The position numbers and the translations under genes were made by a program. A stretch of 64,000 nt of DNA from assembly GCA_013115135.1 (NCBI GenBank), contig JABANP010000019.1, positions 186,001 through 250,000 on the forward strand, written 5' to 3'. The notes below the pieces were generated by a model. That model was not told the origin of the DNA and made no database searches. It saw only the letters and a program-made list of their open reading frames with translations. This document shows, one piece after another, positions 56,112-64,000 of this stretch. The stretch comes from Perkinsus olseni (taxonomy: Eukaryota; Perkinsozoa; Perkinsida; Perkinsidae). The stretch's first letter is position 1, and every line of letters starts with the position of its first letter.

Positions 56112-58583
56112 ATGGACTCGCCGATCGTCACTGCCGACGTGCAATGGCAACAGCAGCAGCAGGACCAGCTCCCACCTTTCGTCAATTCCACCGTCAAGAA
56201 TCCTCCTCCAAGCTCGTGGCTTCCAAACGTCGCTCCTGTCACCGCCGCTGCCGCCGGCGGGAAAGGCCTCACTACTCCAACAAGCAGCAGCCCTCTCTTC
56301 GCTAAGGAGGGTACTGTCGATGGCAGTGTGGACGACTCGAGGCTCGGGAGCAGCAGCACCACGGTGCAGAAGAAAAAGAAGCATAAGCGGAAGAAACATC
56401 GTCATAGGGATGATGAGGCTGATGGGGAGCTGCGGTCACCTAGGAAAAAGCACAAGAAGAAACGGCGAGTCCGAGACATACTCGGCAAGTCCCCGAGGCT
56501 ATCCGAGCTGGATGATTCTGCTGAGCCCTCCACCTCCCTTGCATTCGGCGAGGGTAGTGGATCTGAATATGATGACGAAGAGATAGCCTTGGAGAGTGCA
56601 CGGAGGCTCTGGTTGGAAGTGCGTAACGAGGAGCCTTCCCCGGCTCTGATAGCCCCTGCGATGGAGCTCCTTGGCAGGGCTGTGAATGCCGCTGCTGTCC
56701 CGCCCGTCAACCCCATTTGTTTCCCACAGTCTGCTTCAATGTGGCCTGGCGGTGGTGGTGGTGTGAGGCGGCCTCCGATACAGGGATGGGCCATCCAGTT
56801 GGAGGCAGCGGGCCAAGATCCGATCGATGCGACCGCCGGTACCAGCCCAGTACGGGTCGAGGCGGCCATAACCCTTCCCTGTGCCAGCCAGATGAAGCCT
56901 GGTGCTCAGTATGGTCGTTACATGCGGGAGGAGCCCCCACCACTGACGCCGGAAATGCTCTGGCTCACTGTGGATGGGGAAAGCATCGCCCCGGCGAGGG
57001 TATCCGAGGGAGCTGCCGGCCTGTCCGTGCATTGTTCGGGAGTGGCCCCCGACCCGCGGCCTGAGTCTCTCACGGAAGCGCAGATTCTCAGGATTCGACT
57101 GCGGGAAGTTGTCGAGCGGAAAAGGGAGATGGCAAGAAGGGCGAAGGACAGGGCGGAGTCCTTCACCGTCGCCCGTAGGTCAGTGAACGCTCCGGCGGTT
57201 GAGACGATGAAGGCTTTGATGAGGGCCCGGCCTCCTCCGATGAATGTATATCCTCATAATGCAGATCTCAAGCCAACCTTTGGAGTCACAACCAGCGACG
57301 ACCCTGCTGGAGACACGAGCTTCCTGGTCTGTTCGATATGCCTGGGCCCGGATCTGGCGAGGGGTAACCAAATGGTAGTTTGTTCTAACTGCGGGGTGGC
57401 CGGTCATCAGTACTGCTACGAGATCAATAGGATTTACGACGAGGACTCTTGGCTGTGTCGCTTGTGCTCTGCCCTCGAGAATGGGGATGCCAGCGAGTCG
57501 GACGATCTGGATTGCTTTCTCTGTGGCGGCGACAGGCGCTGTCTTGGTGGCGGCCTGATGACGTCGGTGATGCTACAAGGGACCATTCGCTGGATCCACG
57601 TCAGATGTGGAATGTTCGCATGGAAGTGTCGGTCGATTCCGGACGTCGAGCGAGCTGCTATGCGATTGCCTCAGTCCGAGTCGGCGACTCCTGTATGTAC
57701 CATATGCGACAAGGCTGTGGGGGAGACTGTCAAATGCGGCTCGACAGGATGCTCTCGACACTTCCACGTCAGCTGTGCTACGCGCAACGCTCTCACAGTC
57801 CCCGAGGCGGCTGATCATAACTGGCTCATCTACTGCCGTCAGCACATGGCCGATGCTGATAGCTTCGGCACCATTGGGAAGCTTACCAAGGCCATTGCTG
57901 CCTCGCCCTATGCTGAGCAGACAGAAGGAGGGTTCGCCGCGGCCATCGCCAACAGTGCAGCGGCTCCAATGGTCGATGAGGCTTATGGTCTTTACCGAGA
58001 TGTCGACGCGGAGGATCTCTGGCTCGCCTGGATGGACCCTGGCGAGACCGTGAACGAATCAACCACGCCCAAGGCCGCCGTAGACCGTCCTTCCAGTTTG
58101 ACAACTCCCTCCACTGCACCACCTCCAGCCACTGGCCGTACTAATGCAAGCCCTGTTGGAAATGCCAGTTCGTTGAGGAAGGCGTGCGTTATGTGCTTGC
58201 ACACTGATGGCGATCTGGTTGACATCCCTGGGGGCCCCGGCGTTCCTCCTGGGTGCTCGGCTAAGCTTCATCCTCGATGCGCCCATTGGATGGGTTTGGC
58301 CCCGGTTTTCAATTTCCACGACCTCCGCCAGGGGTCCGTCATACGGCCCCGTAATTTTCTTCAGTCTTGTCACTATTGCAATAGTGTCCTCGGTATCACT
58401 ATGAAGTGCTCCAAGTGCAACAAGAGTTTTCATCCTCACTGTGCTGCCAAGAACGGTTGTATCGTGAGAGTGGAGGACTACGAGTCGGGCATCCAGCTGT
58501 CTGGTCGATCTGCCGAGCTCTGGCTCTCGAGGAGAACTGTCAAAGGAGGATTTTCTGTCTGGGTCGATTGTGATGCACATTAG
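56112..58583 (+). CDS. PHD finger plus two extended-PHD (ePHD) chromatin protein
   Basis: A single exon of 823 residues, intact. The N-terminus has a basic KKKHKRKKHRHRDDEADG cluster (about residues 85-105) and a second at about 115-125. A PHD finger at about 400-455 reads SFLVCSICLGPDLARGNQMV, then HQYCYEINRIYDEDSWLCRL. ePHD 1, about 465-577, reads DLDCFLCGGDRRC, TIRWIHVRCGMFAWKC, PVCTICDKAVGETVKCGSTG, HFHVSCATRNALTV and IYCRQHMADAD. ePHD 2, about 690-800, reads KACVMCLHTDGDLVDIPGGP, KLHPRCAHWMGL, SCHYCNSVLGITMKCSKCNK and SFHPHCAAKNGCIV. In BRPF, JADE and similar proteins this array reads histone H3 tails and binds DNA in acetyltransferase complexes. A second ePHD without its own PHD is unusual. 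The start chosen is ATG at 56112, following an in-frame GTG. Confidence 0.85.
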   Translation: MDSPIVTADVQWQQQQQDQLPPFVNSTVKNPPPSSWLPNVAPVTAAAAGGKGLTTPTSSSPLFAKEGTVDGSVDDSRLGSSSTTVQKKKKHKRKKHRHRDDEADGELRSPRKKHKKKRRVRDILGKSPRLSELDDSAEPSTSLAFGEGSGSEYDDEEIALESARRLWLEVRNEEPSPALIAPAMELLGRAVNAAAVPPVNPICFPQSASMWPGGGGGVRRPPIQGWAIQLEAAGQDPIDATAGTSPVRVEAAITLPCASQMKPGAQYGRYMREEPPPLTPEMLWLTVDGESIAPARVSEGAAGLSVHCSGVAPDPRPESLTEAQILRIRLREVVERKREMARRAKDRAESFTVARRSVNAPAVETMKALMRARPPPMNVYPHNADLKPTFGVTTSDDPAGDTSFLVCSICLGPDLARGNQMVVCSNCGVAGHQYCYEINRIYDEDSWLCRLCSALENGDASESDDLDCFLCGGDRRCLGGGLMTSVMLQGTIRWIHVRCGMFAWKCRSIPDVERAAMRLPQSESATPVCTICDKAVGETVKCGSTGCSRHFHVSCATRNALTVPEAADHNWLIYCRQHMADADSFGTIGKLTKAIAASPYAEQTEGGFAAAIANSAAAPMVDEAYGLYRDVDAEDLWLAWMDPGETVNESTTPKAAVDRPSSLTTPSTAPPPATGRTNASPVGNASSLRKACVMCLHTDGDLVDIPGGPGVPPGCSAKLHPRCAHWMGLAPVFNFHDLRQGSVIRPRNFLQSCHYCNSVLGITMKCSKCNKSFHPHCAAKNGCIVRVEDYESGIQLSGRSAELWLSRRTVKGGFSVWVDCDAH

Positions 58584-58881
58584 TAAAATATTGATATCCA
58601 TTTATGTAATTCTCCATAATTACTATTCATATGGAGTCGCCTCGTACCATTATCTCGTTACATTTGTTTCATCACCACTGAGGGGGTTGCGCGTAGTGCC
58701 GACAGATGACGATCTTCGAAAGGCTCCCAACGGGGGCAGATAACACTAGCCCGCTACTCGCCATCTGGTTGCCGCCCTCGAGCCCAGAGCGGCCAGAGAA
58801 CAGGACAGAAACCCGAAGCACTTGAGAACGCAACAAAGGTTTGAATGAATAATCTACATTGAATTGTAACGGTGCAAACTA
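58584..58881. other. convergent intergenic space
   Basis: Lies between the 3' ends of the ePHD and SET genes. AT-rich near both ends, no gene. Confidence 0.5.
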
Positions 58882-59883
58882 TCATCCACCGAATGTTTTG
58901 GGATCATCAATCACGTTAACCGCCCGCGGTAGAGACACCATCACATCCTCCTCGCTGAAGAAGCCGATCGGGTACCTCCAGGTGACAGGCTCACCAACTG
59001 ATATGTCTCTCAATGCCTTAACACACAATCCACCATCATGAGCTCTCAGCTGAGCATTAGGACTTGTCGAGTGGTTCACCAGATACCACAGGTCCCCACC
59101 GCCGATGGGGTCGGCCATGTCGAAGGTTTCACGGTTGTAGTAGAGGGACATGCCGCCACGGCTCTCGTGGATCATCGTCAGGAAGCAGTGCTCCGGATGG
59201 CCACGCTTGCGAAGTTTGTCTATGTCGGCATGGCTGTCGATGCTGTACTTAGTGACCTTCGAGAAGACGATGCACTCCCCCTCTTCGAACGATCTCGAGG
59301 CAATGAGCACCCGACCACAGTCTTGATGGTCCACAACACGGAGGCCCATGGCCCTGAGTAGGCCAGAGTGCTTCTCGTCGAGGGGGCTCGCCGGCAGCTC
59401 GACTATCGCCCGTCGGCTTCTGCTACTAGGTGAGCGCAACATTGCCAACGAAGGGCCCTTCTTCTGAGCGGTCACCGCCCTCAAGAGAGCGAAGTCAGAG
59501 GGAGCAGGAGATGTATCATCACCAGCCTTGAGAATAGCAGCAGTTGTGCGACAAGACGTCAGCCAGACGGACTTGCTTTGATGGCAGAACGCGAGGGGCT
59601 TCTCGTCTTGTTGAAGTAGCAAACACTTGGCGGAGTTTGGCCACCATGTACCCCAACGGGTCCGCTTTTCTCGGTTCTCCACACTTCCATCGTCCTTCAA
59701 GATGACGTACTCTATCTGAGATTTACCAACTCTATAGGGGAGCTCGATAACGGCCAGAGTTGCAGGGCACTTGGCGAAGTTTTTGGAGATGGTCTGGTAG
59801 GCCTGCAAGCTGAGCACAGCATCGGCGTCAGCTGGCTTGACCATAGCGTGATGATAAACCAACCTGCGACCCGCAGGGAGCAT
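58882..59883 (-). CDS. SET-domain protein (putative lysine methyltransferase)
   Basis: A single intact exon of 333 residues starting MLPAGRRLVYHHAMVKPADA. The N-terminal half shows no known domain (NREKRTRWGTWWPNSAKCLL). The SET domain occupies about residues 185-310: GRVLIASRSFEEGECIVFSK (first SET strand), then GGDLWYLVNHSTSPNAQLRA, with the NHSTSPN motif that binds S-adenosylmethionine, LCVKALRDISVGEPVTWRYP, with the catalytic-region Trp-Arg-Tyr in place of the usual D/E-Y-x-Y, and FFSEEDVMVSLPRAVNVIDD. There is no pre-SET or post-SET Cys cluster. The target may be a histone or another protein. It is convergent with the ePHD gene. Confidence 0.8.
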   Translation of the reverse strand: MLPAGRRLVYHHAMVKPADADAVLSLQAYQTISKNFAKCPATLAVIELPYRVGKSQIEYVILKDDGSVENREKRTRWGTWWPNSAKCLLLQQDEKPLAFCHQSKSVWLTSCRTTAAILKAGDDTSPAPSDFALLRAVTAQKKGPSLAMLRSPSSRSRRAIVELPASPLDEKHSGLLRAMGLRVVDHQDCGRVLIASRSFEEGECIVFSKVTKYSIDSHADIDKLRKRGHPEHCFLTMIHESRGGMSLYYNRETFDMADPIGGGDLWYLVNHSTSPNAQLRAHDGGLCVKALRDISVGEPVTWRYPIGFFSEEDVMVSLPRAVNVIDDPKTFGG

Positions 59884-60080
59884 GGTTTGATTTGCCCTAA
59901 CGTAACGCCTCTATTAACAACACAACGAAAAGGGAGGTTCAAAATCCAGGGTTTGTGGTACTGACGTTAGAAACACTTCCGATGAACAATGCGAGCACCG
60001 TGCTCGGCGTACTCCTTCGGGGTTATCACAAGGGAGGAAAAACCTGCAAAGGCCTGCGAGGCGATGTAGTGCGGCAATGC

Positions 60081-61860
60081 TCACTTCCCATGCTTCCCAC
60101 TATCGAACCACCCAGCCACGGACAGTATCCTCGTTCCCCACCAGAGGCCACGGTGGGGAATCCAGAGCCGCCCATCACACGGACCTGAGACCTCGAGGAT
60201 CGAGCGACCGATGAACGACACGGAGGACACCCACCTTGCCGTCGCGCAGGCACATCGCGAAGTCCTTCTGCAAGCGCTCCACGAGTCCAAGTGTCTGAAT
60301 AGTAGGATCTTACGACATCAATAGCCATCGGTTCCCTCCCACCTGTGAAGCTTGCCCTGATAATATCACGGACTGGGAAACCGCGTTGACAGCCGAGGCC
60401 GGCTCGGAGGACTTCGAGAAGGCGCCCAGGGATTTCTCCACCATAGAGGGAAGCTCTGATGAGGCACGACTCCTCGCTGACGTTTGCAGACGTGGATCCT
60501 CATACCTCCAATGATCTGCTCGATGGCGTCACTCTTCCAGGCCCCAGGGACAGCAGTACCATCAGGTAGGCTCGCTTGGACCGGGCCTAGGAAGAGGTCG
60601 AATGATTCGAAGCCAAGGGCGGCGTCGGGCTTACTGTGCTCCTCTCGAGCTACACAACTCTGCATCTTCGTCATCTCAGCCATGCTACAGAGCGCCAATT
60701 CCGTTCCAGTCAGCATCCCGCCATTCTCTGAGCGGGCGGGAAGAGTTGATAGACCCATGTGTCGGCCCAGGTCGAAGAGGCGGCCCGCCAGGCGCAGATC
60801 TTCCGGCGGCCGGTGAGCTTCCTCGGCCAGGATCTGTATGAGGGAGAATTATCGAGATTATGTTTACATGAAGGCTGGACGACAACGCTGACGATTGGGC
60901 GTGGTATGCCGATCGAATCTTGGACACGCGAGCACCGTCAGCACTGCGAAGGGTATCACTCCCTCTAACTCTCTAAGACGAGAAGGGAAGCCCCACCCAC
61001 CTGAGCTGCTATGTACTCATCCATGGTTCTGCCGCCCTTGTGGCAGTGCCGTGCAGTACAGGGCACTGTGTATCCTGAGCTCACCACTGACGCCGACACA
61101 AAACTCTCCACCTACAGAAGAACGTGGTCCAATGAGCAGAAGTGGGGGGACTCACCCATGCCAACGTAGATACCAGAGGTCTTGCCGTTGGCGAAGAGGG
61201 CAAGTGGCGGTCGCTTCCCCACCAAGACACCAGCCTGTGATGCCTTCTCGTACAAAACCTGCAGAGGGTGGAACTCCGTGGCTTCCCTCCACGCCTCTGG
61301 ACGGATCCTTATAAGCGCAGCGGTGTGCAACGGAGAAGCGAGGAGACGAAGTCGCTCTGGCTGTAGTCTTCGGACTCACATCCTCCATCATTATCTCCAA
61401 CAGCCTCTCCCTAGCCTTCTCACTGAGGAACTCATGGGAGCTGATCAACACTGATTGGAGGGCGTTGCCACCATTGAGGCAAAACTCTAGTCCAGGGCGG
61501 CCGGAGAACAGGACCGACTCGAGCATCTGAGGTAAAGATGCCAAGTCAAAGGCACGCCGAGTGGACCTACCTGTTTCAAATTATCCTCATCACCGATCTC
61601 AACCGACTGCGAAGTGCTATCATATGACAGAACGCTCCCTGTGGCGAACCTAGCCGAGAGGATCCCTTAGATCAGTGATAATGGCATTACTGTCGATCAG
61701 TATCATGCTCTAGGGCCGATAAGGCGGCGTAGTTAACCGGCCACTCGAAGTCGGCAGGGCTGCTGCTCGTTCCAGTCGAAGCCATCGCTGCATCGCCGTC
61801 GCTGTCCACGGGTGTCCTGAGCTCACATGCTAACCCACCACTGATCCTACTGGTATACAT
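60081..61860 (-). CDS. hypothetical alpha-helical protein, many exons
   Basis: The start ATG at 61860 gives MYTSRISGGLACELRTPVDS. Further blocks are RFATGSVLSYDSTSQSVEIG (about 61580-61650), QMLESVLFSGRPGLEFCLNG, VLISSHEFLSEKARERLLEI, RIRPEAWREATEFHPLQVLY, GVLVGKRPPLALFANGKTSG, MGLSTLPARSENGGMLTGTE, FESFDLFLGPVQASLPDGTA, IRASSMVEKSLGAFSKSSEP and VERLQKDFAMCLRDGK. All are protein-like and separated by short GT-AG introns. The final exon is uncertain; a stop at 60081 is the best guess. The helical repeats suggest a scaffold protein. No family was recognised. Confidence 0.45.
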
Positions 61861-61873
61861 ACTCGGATGCGCT

Positions 61874-62236
61874 TCACGTGAGTTCACTTTGCATCGCAGT
61901 GGAGATTGCGCTCATGATTACCGCCCAATACAAATTATTACCTTCGCCGGACTGTTGTTGACTCGACCAGCCTCGGACGATCGTCTCCTGCATACCCAGC
62001 CCGGAGTGAAGTGCAGCTGAAAGAACCACTAGTGCGTCACCGGGCCACGAAATGCTCAACCCTCGTGGAGAAATCCTCCCCCTTGAAAGTCTCACCCGAA
62101 GTCTATAACCGCGACATGGGACGGAGGGGCTGCCAGAGGCGGAGGGGAGGAGGGCGCATTCAAGGACATGGCTCGGGGAAAACTCGAACGACGCTGAGCC
62201 GTGGCGATGTGAAAAGGCGAACTCAAGAGCGCTCAT
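61874..62236 (-). CDS. hypothetical 120-residue protein
   Basis: The ATG at 62236 gives MSALEFAFSHRHGSASFEFS. The frame continues through SPRGLSISWPGDALVVLSAA and GNNLYWAVIMSAISTAMQSE to a stop at 61874. It sits between two same-strand genes with only tens of bases on either side. No family was recognised. It could also be the first exon of the downstream gene. Confidence 0.35.
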   Translation of the reverse strand: MSALEFAFSHRHGSASFEFSPSHVLECALLPSASGSPSVPCRGYRLRVRLSRGRISPRGLSISWPGDALVVLSAALHSGLGMQETIVRGWSSQQQSGEGNNLYWAVIMSAISTAMQSELT

Positions 62237-62259
62237 AATGAAAATGATGACACGTGAAA

Positions 62260-63101
62260 TCAAAACTCTTCAGGATCGACATTCTCGAGGACGTCCTCCA
62301 GCACGTCGTCTACATCACCACCGGGCCGGGCCCGCCGAGTCGCTCCTCGGCGCAAAAACGGCAAAAAGTCGCGGAGCTCGGTGGCCTGTCCGTCGGCTGT
62401 ATCGTATATGAATTCCATGGCTTGCCGCAGGCTGGACTGGAGGCTCCCCTTGTCCACTACAAACAAGTACCTGAGCTCATACGAGGTAGAGACTGGCAAC
62501 GCTCTACTGTTGCGGACACTAGTACATGACGACTGCCCAGACGAAGCCTGCAAGGTACCGATACATGGGGGCGTCTGGAAGACGCCCTTGATTCACTTGA
62601 TGATGGACCGACCCTGACAGCAGTCATCACACCGTGACAACAGTCCTGATCCCGTCAACAGAATGAGGTCAGCCCTTAGACGGAGGCCCCCTTACTACCG
62701 ACAGTGATCCTTGATAATAAGTACAAAGTGACCTGGTAGCTGATCGCCGTCTTATGACGACCCCACGTCAAGCAGCCGGCGACGAAACCCGCCACGGCCG
62801 GATTGAATTTCGCTGCTCCCAAGATTCGGTCCATAAAACCCCTCAGTAGCGTATACGTGAATGCATAGGAGCCGAGGCTGACGCCGTGCTCTCGAGCACT
62901 CTGCAGGATCCATTTGACGTTCTCCTTAGGTGTCCTATGACCACCATACAGAGCGGTCATGACCACGCAGTGAGCCAAGCGTAACTTGGCGGCGTACTCG
63001 AACCCATTACGAGCGCTAAGGCAGGCGGCGAGAAGGCACTCTTTGACGGTCGGGTGCGGAATCGGCGGGGGCCTCGGCAGCCTCGAGGGCTGGTCGGGCA
63101 T
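62260..63101 (-). CDS. PXMP4: peroxisomal membrane protein 4 (PMP24, Tim17 superfamily)
   Basis: Three exons (62699-63101, 62526-62613, 62260-62470) give 233 residues, close to the family length, with both introns in frame (GTAGTA...GTCAG and GTACTA...CTCAG). The start ATG at 63101 gives MPDQPSRLPRPPPIPHP; the frame is open further up but only to a GTG. Family blocks: ARNGFEYAAKLRLAHCVVMT, AREHGVSLGSYAFTYTLLRG, FMDRILGAAKFNPAVAGFVA, GCLTWGRHKTAISYQVTLYL-LSRITV, APMYRYLAGFVWAVVMYLFV and DKGSLQSSLRQAMEFIYDTA. The tail is acidic. PXMP4 is an integral protein of the peroxisomal membrane whose transport role is not settled. Its presence agrees with the PTS1-like end of the acyl-CoA dehydrogenase at 3534-5914. 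Confidence 0.85.
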
Positions 63102-63283
63102 GACTAGAGACAGAACTGGAACAGGTCGCTCGTTCCCCACTGAGGCACTGGTGGACCAAAGGCGTCGATGTGCGAAACTTGGATTGGCAGTAGTAGGTTA
63201 CGCGATAAGAGAAGTAGTTTACTAAGGATAGTACAGCGCATGACAGTCGTTATATAAAGACAATTACTACAAGCAACGCTCCG

Positions 63284-64000
63284 TCATCGATTGGCGGCTT
63301 CTCCATTCCATTCACCAGGGGCCGTTGTCGACTCAGTAGCGGTAGTTTCTCCTTCCTCCTGGGCCGGCCGATGCACCGAAACAACTTCACTGCCGTTGAC
63401 GACATAAAGACCCTTAGAGTCCATCCTGAACATCCCCAGCACATGGCCAGTCAGAGTCACCGTCCCTAGGGGGCGTCCACCGTCGGCCGCTGAGTGCCAC
63501 TTCACAATACGGTTGTCCCAGGCACACAGAACAGAGCCATTCCCGCCAAGCCCTGCACCCATGCACCACACCGGCGTCTCAGCTTGAAGGCACATGCGAC
63601 GCTTATACTTGCACGTTCGTTGTTCCCGCTCCCGACGACCACCGACCAACCGCACCGCCTCCGACCCTTCATCATGGTCCTCACGGAACACCATGCACGC
63701 GGCGCTCTCTATCCCCAGCACATTACCGTCGTGCCAGTCAACGCCCAGTAGCCGCTCACCGTGGCCCCGGGGCCAATTTATGGAATGGCCAACTCTGAGC
63801 GGGGTCCCTAGAGTATCCCACTGAAGCAAGAAGACGCGAAACTCGGACCCTCGGGCTACTCCCGCGGCCAGCCCCCGGCCGTCATCGCGCCATCGCAGAC
63901 AGGAGACAGGCGTGGACCCCACCCCCGGTAGCTTGAGCTTAGCCAGGATCTCAATCGCATTGGCATCTCTGTTAGGACAGGCTATACAAACATTAGATTT
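63284..64000 (-). CDS. WD40-like beta-propeller protein, C-terminal part (runs off the window)
   Basis: One minus-strand frame is open from the window edge to a stop at 63284. It reads CIACPNRDANAIEILAKLKL, VSCLRWRDDGRGLAAGVARG (WD-like strand), RLLGVDWHDGNVLGIESAAC, TPVWCMGAGLGGNGSVLCAW-DNRIVKWH and GRPLGTVTLTGHVLGMFRMD. This repeated blade pattern with W-D/W-H ends suggests a beta-propeller. A tail rich in Glu, Thr and Pro follows. The N-terminus lies beyond 64000. Partner and role are unknown. Confidence 0.55.
   Translation of the reverse strand, partial: KSNVCIACPNRDANAIEILAKLKLPGVGSTPVSCLRWRDDGRGLAAGVARGSEFRVFLLQWDTLGTPLRVGHSINWPRGHGERLLGVDWHDGNVLGIESAACMVFREDHDEGSEAVRLVGGRREREQRTCKYKRRMCLQAETPVWCMGAGLGGNGSVLCAWDNRIVKWHSAADGGRPLGTVTLTGHVLGMFRMDSKGLYVVNGSEVVSVHRPAQEEGETTATESTTAPGEWNGEAANR

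Overview
This window is nuclear DNA of an intron-rich unicellular eukaryote, most likely a perkinsid alveolate (Perkinsus type); that assignment is inference. The grounds are: a Mei2-like RRM protein of the kind common in dinoflagellates and perkinsids; dense genes on both strands; GT-AG introns that are mostly 40-60 nt; an NDR-type AGC kinase, UBC13, PNGase and ePHD proteins of clearly eukaryotic type; and a eukaryotic tRNA-Met gene. No operons, ribosome binding sites, CRISPR arrays or viral genes were seen.

Left part (1-20 kb): a Mei2-like RNA-binding gene; an ACAD10/11-type acyl-CoA dehydrogenase ending in a peroxisomal Ser-Arg-Leu tail, with a 47-bp minisatellite in one intron; a helical-repeat protein; a small secreted Cys-rich protein; a long secreted lineage-type protein with a decayed partial copy of its locus upstream; an NDR kinase with a Pro/Gln-rich tail; and unrecognised genes. 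Middle (20-37 kb): two tandem chlorite-dismutase-family genes, a second helical-repeat gene, a membrane-anchored RING protein, and two tandem UBC13 genes sharing a gene-conversion tract.

Right part (37-64 kb): formimidoylglutamate deiminase (HutF) followed at once by an M20 amidohydrolase; a 475-bp element with inverted ends and a 6-bp target duplication inside a HutF intron; tRNA-Met(CAT); an F-box/LRR gene; a secreted COMT-like methyltransferase; a large peptide:N-glycanase gene that reads thioredoxin - PUB - PNGase core - PAW-like strand - jacalin-like lectin; an acidic protein and a Trp-rich disordered protein; a double-ePHD chromatin protein; a SET protein; the peroxisomal membrane protein PXMP4/PMP24; and a WD-like protein running off the end.

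Themes that tie the genes together: ubiquitin and protein quality control (two UBC13, RING, F-box, PNGase), peroxisome (ACAD with PTS1, PXMP4), amino-acid catabolism (HutF/M20) and chromatin (ePHD, SET). Many otherwise conserved genes are interrupted by single-base shifts, mostly in short homopolymers. These look like residual sequence error rather than biology, so several coding calls are given as gene spans whose frame changes are described.
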